Below, piece after piece: positions 48,960 to 61,496 of a stretch of DNA of 64,000 nucleotides. Positions within the stretch are counted from its first letter, which is position 1; the number at the start of each line of letters is the position of its first letter. This stretch comes from Scleromitrula shiraiana (lineage: Eukaryota; Ascomycota; Leotiomycetes; Helotiales; Sclerotiniaceae): assembly GCA_028455995.1 (NCBI GenBank), contig JABELC010000013.1:310001-374000 (forward strand), in the 5' to 3' direction. The notes under the pieces are model-generated. The model saw only the letters and a list, made by a program, of their open reading frames with translations. It made no database searches and was not told the DNA's origin. A program made the translations under genes and the position numbers.

Positions 48960-51270
48960 ATGTCTGACAAACTTACACGGTATGTACGAAGTTCCTGTCA
49001 AAAACATTTTCATCATTCATCTGTATATCATTCTTCTCTATATCGAAAGAGATTGAGAATTAATACTTATCTGAATTGGATCACTAACCTCATTTTCAAC
49101 AATAGTATTGCCATTATCAGCACTGACAAGGTGCGACAAATTCTACCTTGAGCCCTGCCCCACCAATATACCCCGCCATAACAAACATTTGATCACTGAC
49201 AATTCCTTTTACCTCATATAGTGCAAGCCAAAGGTATGATAGGATCATAAATATTCTTTTCTAGATTTCCTCTCAACTGACTAAAACCTCTGCAGAAATG
49301 TAGACAAGAATGTAAGAAATCTTGCCCGGTAGTGCGAAGTGGTCGTCTCTGTATCGAAGTTACCCCAGAATCCAAAATCGCATTCATTTCTGAGAGTCTC
49401 TGCATTGGATGTGGTATTTGCCCTAAAAAGTGCCCATTCGGTGCCATCAACATTATCAATCTGCCAACAAATCTCGAATCTCATGTTACCCATCGATACT
49501 CCGCGAACAGCTTTAAGCTTCATCGTTTACCTACACCACGTCCAGGACAAGTTTTGGGATTAGTTGGATCCAACGGTATCGGAAAGAGTACAGCACTCAA
49601 GATTCTCAGTGGAAAACTGAAGCCAAATTTGGGCAGATATGATAACCCACCAGACTGGCAGGATGTCATTAAGTACTTCCGTGGTTCTGAATTGCAGAGT
49701 GTGTATCTCCTCATTACTTCATATATGCTTTGGCTAATATCTCCACAGACTACTTCACAAAGATTCTCGAGGACGATCTCAAGGCCATCGTTAAGCCGCA
49801 ATATGTGGATCGTATTCCACGAGCAATTAAGGGACCAGACAAGACTGTTAGAGCATTGATTGAGGGTGTTGCAACCATGGACAACGTTGAAGAGGTTTGC
49901 GAAATCCTAGGTATGTTAATATTCGAGAATAATGGGTGGGTTATTCTAATATGGGTGTAGAATTGAACCATATTATGGATCGAGACGTCAACCTTTTGTC
50001 CGGTGGAGAGTTGCAAAGATTTGCTATTGGTACTGTTTGTGTACAACAAGCCGATGTGTATGTATATTTACCGGAATTTAATACGTAATCTTGCTAATCA
50101 TCGTCTAGTTACATGTTCGACGAGCCTTCCTCATATCTCGATGTTAAGCAACGTCTTAGTGCTGCCAAGATCATCCGATCCTTATTACGACCAGACGACT
50201 ATGTAATTTGTGTCGAGCACGATCTTTCAGTATTGGACTACTTGTCCGACTTTATCTGTGTTCTTTACGGAAAGCCTGCAGTCTATGGTGTTGTAACTCT
50301 TCCAGCCTCCGTTCGAGAAGGTATCAACATTTTCTTGGACGGTAACATCCCAACAGAGAACTTGCGATTCAGAGAAGAATCTTTAACTTTCCGTATTGCT
50401 GAGGCTGCCGATGAGTTCATGGCTGACAGATCACGAGCTTTCCAATATCCAAAGATGGAAAAGACTCTTGGTAACTTTCACTTGTCCATTGAGTCAGGAG
50501 ATTTCACCGATTCCGAAATTATTGTTATGATGGGAGAGAACGGAACTGGTAAGACTACTTTCTGTAAGATGCTTGCAGGTGCCACCCAGCCAGATGGCAA
50601 CCAAAAGGTTCCAGGCATGAAGGTCAGCATGAAGCCTCAAAAGATTACACCAAAATTCGAGGGAACTGTGAGACAATTGTTCTTCAAGAAGATCAAGACC
50701 GCTTTCCTTCTACCGCAATTCCAAACCGATGTTGTCAAGCCTTTGAAGCTCGATGAGTTTATCGATCAAGAGGTCAAGACATTGTCTGGAGGAGAATTGC
50801 AACGTGTGGCCATTGTCCTTGCCCTTGGTATCCCAGCCGACATCTACCTCATTGATGAACCTTCTGCCTACCTCGATTCCGAACAACGTATCATTGCAGC
50901 CCGTGTCATCAAACGATTCATCATGCACTCCAAGAAGACTGCCTTTATCGTCGAGCACGATTTCATCATGGCAACCTATCTTGCTGACCGAGTCATTGTC
51001 TTCGACGGTCAGCCAGGTATCGATGCTCGCGCTAACACCCCCGAATCTTTACTCACTGGTTGCAACAAATTCTTGAAGAACCTTGATGTTACTTTCCGTC
51101 GTGATCCAACCAACTACAGACCTCGTATCAACAAGCTCAACTCCCAATTGGACCAAGAGCAGAAATTAGGTGGCAACTACGTAAGTACCCATTATTCACA
51201 CCTAAACTTTACCGTAACTAACAACATCATTTAGTTCTTTTTGGAAGAAGACAAGTCTACTACTAGTTGA
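48960..51270 (+). CDS. RLI1: ABC-E ribosome recycling factor Rli1/ABCE1
   Basis: Splits ribosomes after termination and acts in initiation and ribosome maturation; a cytosolic twin-ATPase carrying two 4Fe-4S clusters. Eight exons, 48960-48979, 49106-49130, 49222-49233, 49296-49698, 49749-49910, 49961-50057, 50109-51180 and 51235-51270, join to 608 residues, the length of yeast Rli1. Cluster ligands lie in CKPKKCRQECKKSCP (16-30) and CIGCGICPKKCPFGAI (55-70). NBD1 has GSNGIGKST (110-118), LLSGGELQRFAIG and the YMFDEPSSYLD Walker B; NBD2 has GENGTGKTT, TLSGGELQRVAIV and LIDEPSAYLD. The first 19 residues come from exons of 20, 25 and 12 nt; the third, TGCAAGCCAAAG, supplies the first cluster cysteine. 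Confidence 0.97.
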
Positions 51271-52051
51271 AAAGGTCCTACAGGATGAGAGACATCCTCC
51301 AAAAAATGCATTTGGTGGCGTTAAAGGACTGGCATTACGGGAGTCTGGGGATGGTGACAGGCAAGGATTGGTAATAGAGAAGGAGGGAAACCCCGACAAG
51401 GATGATGATCCGGACGGCTAACATTAACGACGACGGTCTATCCCCTGTTGCCTGATCCTACTTTATGATGATCATCAAAGTTTGAAGATAATTCATCAAA
51501 GTAGACTGAGGGGTGATGGATCAAGTGGATGACTGTCGTCTGGGCGTGGAATCATGCTCACAAGTCACGGATTAGAAAATTGTAATGCCAGAATAAGTTG
51601 CCCTCTTTTCGAAAGGGAAACAAACCAATGATGCTTTGGCAAATTTTTATTATTTTACATACTTCATTATAGAATTCTCAGGTAAACCGAGAAGTATATA
51701 GAGCGAAACGTCAATGATATTAAGAAAGCAGATACACACCGAGAATTTAAGCTATCTTCAACCCAACCCCTCTTCTCTCATGATCTCCTTGCCTTTTTGT
51801 TTAATAAACGGGAGACCAATCAACCTCGGGACCCCAAATTGTCGTGTACATTCCCTGCTTGCCATGATATCATCAAGCCAAAAAATAAAAAGTACAGTGC
51901 GTGCGGATACGTACAAGATGTGGCGAATCTGAATCTCCCCTTCTCATATTCTATCTCTATCCGTATCTTGTGATTTATTGTGTTGCATTGTTTCCGGTGA
52001 TATGCTGTTGATTGATTATATGACGAGCTTTTAAAAGAAAAAAGAAAACCA
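51271..52051. other. convergent intergenic region
   Basis: 780 bases between the 3' ends of RLI1 and PRP40. G/A-rich just after the RLI1 stop; no gene seen. Confidence 0.6.
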
Positions 52052-52129
52052 CTATTCTTCTTCGATTTCGCCCTCCTCGCTGCCGGAATGAACAACAGGA
52101 TCTTCCTTGGCAGGGGCGGCTGCTGCTGA

Positions 52130-52160
<31 letters not shown>

Positions 52161-54745
52161 TTCGGGGCAGGTGGTGTCCTAGTCCTGTGACGCCGTTCAC
52201 GTGGGGGAACTGGGGAGCGCTCACGTTTAGTTGGTGTTATTTCTCTCCTGGTTCTCTGCGTATGTTGTTAGTATATGTTTGATCTCATGATTACGTCGGG
52301 GAAATATTGAACTTACTTTGCTATCCCTGCGATTATCTACGTCGCTTTCTCTTCTCTTTCTAGGAGCGCTGGATCTTTCGTCACCATAAGGTAATTCATC
52401 GATGCTACCGCGAGGATCACCGCGTCTTCTATAGAGTTTCTCTCTTTCATCCTCACGTTCTCTCCTGTCTCGCTCATAATGGCTTAGGGGTTCGTCCCGT
52501 CGGCTGCGGTGAAGTTTATTAGAATCACGTTCCCGCATCCTATCGCGGTCGCGGTCACGGTCGTGGAGATCAGGGTCACCCCTGTCACGACGACTGGGAG
52601 AGAGAAGGGTATCGGCCATACCACCTTTGCGATAGTTCTTCTCTCTATCCGCAATGGCTTTTCGTCTATCAGCTTCATATGCATCTGGCTCTGGAGAACG
52701 ACTACGCCTGTCATGACGTGTAGATGCACCGGTGCGATGACCTCGATCTCTGTGGGTGGGACGATCTACTGAAACTCTCTCGCGACGTCTGGCGCGGTCT
52801 TTTTCGGCGTCTTCTTCCTTCTCCTTGAGACGACGAATTACCTTGTCGAAAGCAGATCGTCTTAATTCCTCAGTCGTTAATGCGAGATATTCATCGGATT
52901 TCTCAAATCGAGGACAGACTCGATCATATTCATCATCGATACGAACAGGGGGTTCAAGGTGTTTAATGTAGGATCTCAAGGCATCTACAGCTCGACGTTG
53001 GTGACGTTCAGCTTGGTGCTTATCATCTTCGTTTCTTCGAGAAATCTTTTCACGTAGCTATTTCAGTGTTACTAAAGTGTACTTTTTGATAATGATTGAA
53101 GAAGAAAAAAAAATGAAAACTTACACGTTCGAAAATCAGCAGTAGCGAGTCTCGATCAATGTTAGCAGTGCGACGATCATTCTGCATTAAGGCTAGGAAT
53201 TCTTCAAAAGTAGTCTTCTGTTGAATTTCAAACCGTTTGTCCTAAACGATTGTGAGTTTAGTCTCCTTGCTCTAAATGAACGAGAACTTACATCAAGAAC
53301 ATCCAAAACGTCGTTTCGTGTACTACGCAAAGCGCGTTCTTCTTCTTCAACTATATCCCAGAACAAATCGAGAGGTGTGGATCCAGATTGGCCTAGCATA
53401 GCAACATACCTGTCATCCGTCTCAATCAATGGATGAATTTGACTCCACTTTGAACCTGCCTTGATCTTATTACTAGCTTTAAGCTCCTGTAAGAGACTCA
53501 TGAAGCGGTCTCGGTTCTGTCTCTCTTTCCTCAATTTTTGTGTCTTTTGCTGTTGACGTACATCGTTGAATGTCTTTTCCAGAGATTTGATGTGATTTTC
53601 GAATGCGATTAACATATCAGACTTGCTGAGACTCTTGAATTTCTCGTCATCTTGGAAACGTGGAGTTGACTGAATGATACCTTGTGCTTCTGACCATCTT
53701 GTATATGGCTCAAGATCCAAACCTTTGAGGATATCCACTAGCTCATCCATTGCTGCTTTTCTTGTGGCGACTTCATTTTCCATATTGGCCTTCTTAAGTT
53801 CAATAATATAATCCTCAAATAACTGACGTCGCTCATCATCGTCATTTGAGGAACGGAATATTGTCTCTCCCTCTATTATGGGTCGGGCCGTCTTCCATCG
53901 GGTGTAATGTTTAATTTCTGGGTGACTTCTAAGCATAGTAGCAAAATCAGTACGGAGCTTCTCGAGCCTCTCCTTTGCACGATCTTTCTCTTGTAGGCGA
54001 ACTTCAACAGCGTACTTCTCAAATGCGGCTTTTCGATCCTTAGGGTCTTTGAGTGCTCGGTATTGAGGGTCCTTGATAATTGATCGCATAACCTCCTCCC
54101 ATGTTAGATCGGGCTTGACATTGTTTCGTTTCAGAAGTTTAAGGAAGGCTGCTTCTGCTTCTTCGAATGTAGAATAATCAGGGTCATTATTAGCAGGCAC
54201 AAAAGCTTGGGCACGACTTCCGTTGACATCATTTCCAAAAGCAATTTGGCGGGTTTCTCCTAATGGTTCTCTGTCTCGCGGTTGTTCGTACTGAGAATTT
54301 GAGAATCCACCACCTGCGACAAACGTTGGCATACTAGAAAAAATGAAGTCAGTATCAGTATACCCAGTTCTCCTGGGTAAACATACGGTGCAGCAGCGGC
54401 GGGCAATGCCGCTTCTTTTGCCAATGCATCCTTATACACATCTGGCATTTCCCATGAACTTTGTTTAGTCTCAGTATTATACCAATATTTTCGACCACCC
54501 TCTGCAGTATATTCTTTCCATGGCTGATTCGCTAGCGCACGCTATATATTTCATCAGGATAATCCCATAAGAACGTTGAACTGCATAAATTGCGGATAGC
54601 TTACCTCTGCCGGTGTCATTAAATCCTCAGGTTTGGTCCATTGCGTTGCTTTTGTAATAGTGTTGTAATAATAAACCCGTCCATCAGCGTTTCGCGCTTC
54701 CTGCCATAGAGGAGGAGCGGCGGCGTGTCCATTGATTCCGTTCAT
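52052..54745 (-). CDS. PRP40: U1 snRNP-associated splicing factor Prp40
   Basis: Bridges U1 snRNP at the 5' splice site to branch-point factors and to the RNA polymerase II tail. Exons 54745-54605, 54541-54387, 54333-53292, 53241-53125, 53057-52317 and 52255-52052 join to 799 residues. Two WW domains sit at the N-terminus (LWQEARNADGRVYYYNT...TQWTKPED and PWKEYTAEGGRKYWYNTET...SSWEMPD), each with its paired Trp/aromatic residues. A series of FF-type helical repeats follows (e.g. EEAEAAFLKLLKRNNVKPDLTWEEV, then FATMLRSHPEI). The C-terminus is an Arg/Asp/Glu/Ser-rich tail and an alanine run (AAAVAAAAAASAAAA, from GCAGCA repeats) ending GEIEEE. The ATG at 54745 opens directly onto the first WW; an upstream in-frame ATG at 54820 is less likely. 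Confidence 0.95.
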
Positions 54746-55026
54746 ATCGGAGCTGCTGAGGATGGTGAAAGAGTGAAAATGTTGTTTGGTAAAAGATTTA
54801 TTAACAAATGCAAATCGCATTCGTCAATTCAGGTTCGCGATTTTGCGTCCGCTAGCGCGTTTTTAGCAATTAACTACTATCCATAACCTGGAACTACGTA
54901 GCTCCTTTTAGTAGCTGCACCATTATAAGTTCCGACCACATTCAACCCACGAACAGTTATTCAACTAAATATGATATTTATGTGTGGCAATTTACCAATT
55001 TCGATGTTTCTTGGAATATAATCAAA
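54746..55026. promoter_or_regulatory. compact bidirectional promoter region, PRP40/TRS65
   Basis: Only 281 bases separate the two start codons, so the genes must share or overlap control sequence. No specific binding site is recognised. Confidence 0.6.
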
Positions 55027-56885
55027 ATGATGGAAGAGACGCATATAGAGGAGCCGCTTCCTCGAGGTAGTTTGGAATTCGCCGAAAGCTCAATCTTGGA
55101 CACAATTATTCCTTTGGCCAGTGATTTGAATATAGAAGAGGCTTTGAGTGGCTCTGTGGAACGACTCGATGAAGGAAATGATTCTCCTTTAGCTGCTATC
55201 CCTCAAAGGCATGCGCTGTATTTTGGTTGGTCTTTTACGTCATTTTGGAAGCTCTCTATCTTACTCATTCGTAGATCATAGATGAAACGGTTAATATTTA
55301 TGTTGTTTTACAAACTCCCTATTTTGACGAACGAGCTCTTCGATCCTATCTTGGTAGACTTATGATAAATGTGGAGGGTCATGTGGTAAATGCGAACGCT
55401 GAACAACAAGATGGTGGACGAGAGCTTATTTATCAAGGCTCCATACAAGATACCGAGGACCCCTTGATAGTTGTTCAAGGCCCAGATGAAGCCGAAGGCT
55501 CTGACAAGGAAGGGCATATACTCGTCGTCTGGAAACTCTCGGCATTTCTTGCTAGGCCACGACTGCGCCTGCAGAATCCTTCTGTAGTATTTGCCGCTAC
55601 AGCCAACCTCAGAGCTGCAGAGCAGGTCTCTGTAGACACTTTGCGAGGAGAATATCTCCCAAGTCAGATACCATCTGGCCTGAATCTTCTCGAAGCTTTC
55701 AGTGACGATACTTACTTAAAGGGTATCAAACCACGACTATCTGCATCGCGGGTTGCAAGAGTGGCACCAGCAGCTCAAGTCTCTCGAGAACTGGCTCGCC
55801 CATTGAAAAACATCTCGCGGCAGTCCATCAAAATATACCCAGCAATTAATGCTCGTGTCCGATATTCAAGGCCGAATGGCATACCTAATAGTACTGCAGT
55901 TATAGCCTCATTAGACGTTGATATTACTCCTTTCGCGAATTGCGACATTGTACTTTCTGATATACAAATCAAAGTTTACGGTGGGCAAGTTGACGATCTA
56001 AACCAAATTCCTGGCCTACAGCTCCCAGTAACTTGTCGGCCCCAAGATGATATTAGCTTTCTATATCGCTTGTTACCTGATGATATGGATATCACCAATA
56101 AGTCTCAAGTCCGAGCCATTGATATCTCCATCACCGCTATTGCGAATGTTACTTCGGTTTGCAAAGCTAAAATTATAATGCAATGGTCCACAACACTCGA
56201 TTTCACTCCACCAATCAACAATGGTTTTGGCAATCCAACCAAGCCGATTCAACGCCCTCATAGACCATCACGATTATCCATTGGAGCTACTTTCGATAGT
56301 ATTCCGACTATCTCCTCCCTCGCAGCTAATCGCCCTGATGCGCTTCCAACCATTGAAGCCACTACCCCTACTCGTTCTCATCACAATCGCAGCACATCTT
56401 CTGTTCCCGATTTCGGCGTAACCATGACATTCTCCTCTCCTACAACCACTTTTATCTACCCAGGACACCCATTCATATGGTCAATCTTCATCGTGAATCG
56501 ATCCGACCGACCTCGTAAACTTGCTCTACTGGTACTTCCCAAACGTCGCCGCACCGAAGCACGTATCAATCGTCCATCATCCATGGGTCAAGGTAGTACA
56601 CGCCGAGACCCTAAAGTTGCGGATGCTGTCGTAGACGATAATATCATATATGCTATGCAACGGAATTCCGCCATGGAGTCCAGCGAAGTTGTGTGCTTAA
56701 GCACAGATACAAGAGTAGGACCATTAGCGCCATCGGCATGCTACGAGGTGGAATTGAAGTTCATGGCCCTGAAGGAGGGCGTTGTAGGAGTGGAGGCGGT
56801 TAGGGTAGTAGATTTAGGAACACAAGAACATGTAGATATAAAGGATTTGCCGACCATTATTGTTAAGCCTGAGTCGGAGAAGTAA
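55027..56885 (+). CDS. TRS65: TRAPPII complex subunit Trs65
   Basis: Trs65 is a fungal subunit of TRAPPII, the exchange factor complex for Ypt31/32 at the late Golgi. Exons 55027-55225 and 55282-56885 (intron GTTGGT...CATAG) join to 600 residues, with the junction HALYF|DETVNIYVVLQTPYFDE. The middle and C-terminal parts hold features I associate with the Trs65 family: EYLPSQIPSGLNLLEAFSDD, YLKGIKPRLSASRVARVAP, VRYSRPNG...ASLDVDITPFANC, LPVTCRPQDDISFLYRL, and an Ig-like beta-rich C-terminal domain with FIWSIFIVNRSDRPRKLAL. No membrane segment. Two ATGs in a row (55027, 55030) make the start one residue uncertain. Confidence 0.88.
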
Positions 56886-57081
56886 ATATTTTGATGAAAA
56901 AAAATTGGTTTGATTGAATTAATGTATTTAAGGCTATTTGAGTATTTTGACATTCATTAATTTACTCACTCTCCATTTTGTATCCTTTTGATCGACCAAT
57001 TTTTTCGCCCGCCAAAATCTTACAATTGAAAACGGCAATTTAACTCCAAACTCCAATACCCACCACCCTACAACAATAAAT

Positions 57082-59067
57082 TCATCTCCTAAACTCCCTA
57101 ATATCCTCAAGTCCCATATCCTTCGTGCTAGCATGACTAGCATTCTCAGAACTATTAACACCAATAGCCGCACGATGCACATCATCCACACGCAAAAGAT
57201 CACCACCCTTCTCCACATGATTTGAGCCTCCAAACAGAACGTCGATTTCTTCAAGTGATACTTTCTTGGTTTCCGGAATAAAGAACCATACGAATGTTGC
57301 GAGAAATATGTTCACCCCAAAGAAGAAGTAGAATGTGTAGCTGTGGAGGGTAACATTAGATATGTGTTAGTAACGGGGAAGGATGGGGAAACGTACAAGC
57401 CTTCGTGCTTAAGAAATGTGGGGAAGAATTGCTGGAATATACTATTCGCGACATTTTGCATCTGTGAAGCCATTCCAACGGCCTTAAGCGAAGTAAAAAT
57501 ATCAGTCATCAACTAGTTAGCTTGAAGAATAATACTTACCTGAGCTCTAACATTCATAGAGAACACTTCAGCAGTCCAAATCCAAACCGTAGCTCCCCAG
57601 GAAGGTTTATAGAACAGTATAAACAAGAACAACAAGAAGACGATAGAGATCCCCACGGGTTGCGTTTTCGAATTCCCATTAATATCCGGCGTTTTCGTTC
57701 CCACGAGCGAAACAATTAACATACACATCGACATCCCAGTAGCACCGACAATCAACAGAAACTTCCTACCAAATCGATCAACAGTCCACACTGCGTTGAG
57801 CGTGAAAAGAATCCCAAAAGTTGCATTAAGTGCATTGATGAGCGCAACTGTGCTACTTTTCGGAAACACTTTCTTATAGATAGCAGTAGAATACGTGTTG
57901 AGGGTTCCTTGCCCTGTGAGCTGCTGTCCCGTATTCAGAATAAACGCAAGCATAAGCCGTCTGCGCACCGAATGATCTTTCCAAAGCGCAGAATAGGACG
58001 ACGAAATAGCTTCTTTTTCAAACTCAAGCGCTTCTCTTATAACGAGAATTTCATCCTCAACCTCCTGTTCTGTTTCGCGAACGCGGCGGAGAGAGGCGCG
58101 CGCTTTGCGGAGTTGGTTGCCGTGCTGGATGTACCATCTAGGTGTCTCGGGCATGAATGGGAGAAGCGCGATGATGATTATTGGGACGAGCATCTGAAAT
58201 ATGACGACTAATTTCCAGTCCCATTCTCCTAGTGAATCGACGTGTTTTTGACATGCGTAGTTGATCCAGTATGCGATGAATGAACCGACTGAGTAGAAGA
58301 GTTGCCAGAAGGCCATGATTTTGCCTCGGATTTCGGGTGGTGCAAGTTCGCCGATATAGACAGGTCCCGCAGCTGTTATATATAGTTAGTAAAGATATGG
58401 GTTGATATAATCTTGAAATTTTGGCGGGTTCCATTATATTACACTCACTCAGCCAACTATGGTTAGATGTAGTCATCTAAGTGGGTGGAAGAATGAACAT
58501 TCTCGTCTACTTACTTAGAGCCATACCCTGGCCTAAACCAATAATCGCCCGACCAGCAATAAAACAACCAAGTTGACCTCTGGGTGAGAATGTCTGAATA
58601 AATGTAGCAACGATCGTGATAAAACACCCAATAGCCATTCCCCATCTTCTCCCGAGCCAATCAGCCGTTGGGCCACCCAAGAACCATCCTGCTACAATGG
58701 CTCCAACCGTATAAGCAGTATTGACAGCACCTAACTTCTCTGTATTCTACCGTTGTCTGTTAGGTTGAAAGAACATATCAATGGCCAGATGGGATGGCAG
58801 GACATACGGGATGGTTGAAATATGCTACCCAGTTCTTGGAGCCTTGTACGGAATTGTATACGGAAGCATCGTATCCGTATAGAACCATACACGCCGCTGC
58901 GACGAAAGATATGTACCTAATAGTCAATGATTAGATCCTATGCTAAACTGATTTTCATGTATTTTATGAAACCATTTGATAAGGTGAGATTGTTTCACGG
59001 GAAATTGAAGGTCCAAAACAACTTACCAATTGTACACTCGTTTTTTGTTTGGAAAGACAATACTCAT
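57082..59067 (-). CDS. MFS sugar transporter
   Basis: Exons 59067-59027, 58916-58808, 58746-58515, 58372-57540, 57482-57397 and 57340-57082 join to 519 residues, a normal sugar-porter length. Motifs: LYGYDASVYNSVQGSKNWV in helix 1, DWLGRRWGM in loop 2-3, GRAIIGLGQGMAL, GELAPPEIRGK, PETPRWYIQHGN, NTGQQLTGQG, VDRFGRKFLLIVG, and FFIPETKKVSLEEID. It differs clearly from the HXT gene at 38255 and resembles fungal lactose/hexose permeases; the substrate is unknown. The fourth exon is preceded by a 142 nt intron, long for this genome. The 3' end converges on TRS65 with only 196 bases between stops. The tail shows purine- and G-rich sense-strand codons. Confidence 0.93.
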
Positions 59068-60259
59068 TCTGAATCTGAATAGCTCTATTTTGATGTATAT
59101 GATGTAGAACTTCTCAGGATTGAGATGTTATTAAAAAATCTGTAAATCTACTACATAAAACACGTAAAATATTACTCGATATTCACCCACCGTGTCTCTT
59201 CATATACCACGCATCAATGGGAATTCACATTCACTGTGCAGCGCACATGCATTTATGAAAAATTTCATCATGATCGACTGCAATCAAGGGTAAACAATTA
59301 ACAAGGCTATCTCCCGGTCCCATCGCGTGAGAATTGCGACGGCGTGATGTTGTACAAAGATACAGGCTGAGAAGATGAAACCAATCGGAGTTGGCCTGAT
59401 AATGACATGCATATTCCATACCCCCAACGAGCGCTGGTGGCGTTCTTGGGTTTCTGGGTAATATCAAACGCGATTTCCACGTGGAAAATATTCATCCTCC
59501 TGAACTGGCTTTCGTGGAGTAGTAGACTACCCCGCCAAGGTATTTCTATATACCCCAGACTCGTTGAAATAGACATCGCACTAATATTTGAATTTGACAA
59601 CGGTTTGTGCACTATGAAAGACTAATTGTCAATTCATTCATGCAAACTTTTAATTGGTTACCGTGAATACAGATATTAGATGTAATTAGAAGCATAGGTA
59701 GGCACACTCGCTTTGAGTTGCATTTAAGTGCAGATATGTCCCAGGGGGGGGCGCTGAAAAGCTTCAATGCGGGAATCGAGCGGCACGCAACTTCAGCTGA
59801 AGACATTTGAAAACTTCCACAAAAGTTTGTTCTTTATCATGCCTAGGCATCGCAACAATGAGTGGCTTCATATTGTAATCTTGAGGCCCTACTCTTTGGA
59901 TATTGTAGCCGAAAGTCCTCGGAATAACGTAGAGTACATATATTGCCAAACATCATCGGTGCCAGTATGTACACACAAAACGCCAAAAGTCTGCAGCCTC
60001 CTCTTCAAATTAATTCGAGCCACAATTTACGGACGGGGGAGTTCGTACTTCATCCTTAATAACTTTCTCGAATTATAGTCACACAGCACATATTATATCC
60101 CAAACATCTTTATATGCAGCTTGTGTGACCTTGACCTAGTAAATGAAATGATAGCTATCCCTAATCCCATAGAAATAGATTATTTTTTTGACCACAGCCA
60201 GAAACATATTCGAGTAGATGGATGATAAGGATTCTGAAAATTTCCAAATCAGATGTTCC
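59068..60259. other. intergenic, nothing recognised
   Basis: 1.2 kb upstream of the sugar transporter and downstream of the 2EXR gene. Open frames (59407-59625, 59767-60078) lack domains. A GGGGGGGCGC run lies near 59744. Confidence 0.6.
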
Positions 60260-60943
60260 TCATTTAGCTGAAGGATGCTCCATCACAACTGCCTTTAATC
60301 TTCCCCCATCTGGCCGAGCTGCAACATCCAATTCAAATGCTAAGAGGACAATTTCCAAAATATCATCACATATATTATCCATGTTCGAGGATAACAACGA
60401 TATACCAGAATAGCGATCCCAAGACATGACTTCTTCCTGACTAGGCGCTCCCTTCACTAAGATAACCTCATGGAGATGAGGAAAAGCCAACTGAAATCTA
60501 GCTATGTTCCCAAGTGCCTCAGAAAGTCGAAATGGAAGAATGTGGCGGGATCCACTCCAAAATTTCTCCCCAATAGCTATGGATTGAATCTGATGCTCGT
60601 AAAAAAACATCTCGTGAATAACGAAATGCTTAGCAATCGCTGTTACTTCATCTATATATTGCCTGGAGCTCAAATAAATGGTATCGGCAGCAGGATTAAA
60701 ATAAATCTCGGGGGATTGATTAATCGTACCGAATGACTTATTATAATACCGTAAAGCAACTTCACGAGATTCTTGATTTATGTGAAGTATTGCAGGAGGT
60801 GGACCAGGTACTGAAAAGAACTTTTCAACGACACAATAATTTAATTCCAAGATACGTTTTGCGAAAGCAACATGCTCCCAGATCTGAAGTCTCAGTTCCT
60901 TGGGCAATTCTGTAAACTTGGAAAATGTTGTGAGGTCCGTCAT
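60260..60943 (-). CDS. 2EXR-domain protein of unknown function
   Basis: A single exon of 227 residues starting MTDLTTFSKFTELPKELRLQ. The pattern F..LPKELRLQIWEHVAFAKR followed by PPPAILHINQESREVALRYY is the 2EXR domain found in large families in Leotiomycetes and other Pezizomycotina; it starts like an F-box. PEIYFNPAADTIYLSS is the second conserved block. No catalytic residues, signal peptide or membrane segment. These families expand in fungal genomes but their role is not known; an adaptor function is only a guess from the F-box likeness. It is divergently oriented to the DNA polymerase X gene, 553 bases away. Confidence 0.88.
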   Translation of the reverse strand: MTDLTTFSKFTELPKELRLQIWEHVAFAKRILELNYCVVEKFFSVPGPPPAILHINQESREVALRYYNKSFGTINQSPEIYFNPAADTIYLSSRQYIDEVTAIAKHFVIHEMFFYEHQIQSIAIGEKFWSGSRHILPFRLSEALGNIARFQLAFPHLHEVILVKGAPSQEEVMSWDRYSGISLLSSNMDNICDDILEIVLLAFELDVAARPDGGRLKAVVMEHPSAK

Positions 60944-61496
60944 GGATCAATTTCTAGAAGAGAATATTTCCATCTGTCGGTAGACTACAACAATCAATTG
61001 ATTCCGAATGTTGAATTGTCCCGAAGGTCGGATAGTTCTCTGATACTTTCAGTACATACTATACACCTAGTGAATAGTAGAAGAAGATGATTGAATCCTC
61101 AAGTCTCAATTTTGATAGAATAAATTGAATATATGATAAAAATGTAGGAATTGATAAATTCAATGTTAAGTCGTCGTCAACTGGTCAATCACTCGTATTT
61201 CACATCTACAGGGCGTACCTGCCTAACGACTAAGGGTAATATTGTGTCTTGGCATTCCCGAGGTCAACACATCACCAACATGTCAAACTAAAACGTGACT
61301 TGACATGTACATCCAAACAAAGAAGTCACTTGGAAGATATCAGGATTCGATATCAATCTCAAAATCCTAGAAGAAGGTTTTCAATCACCCTTACACTTTC
61401 GGCTGAATGGATAATAATTCATTCGTTTCTCTTCTATATCAAATTCAAGAATAGGATACAAAATATTCCATTTGTCATTATATAATATTCATCACC
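60944..61496. other. divergent upstream region, 2EXR gene / POL4
   Basis: 553 bases holding both promoters; AT-rich with no recognised control site. A frame at 61249-61485 is domain-free. Confidence 0.5.
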
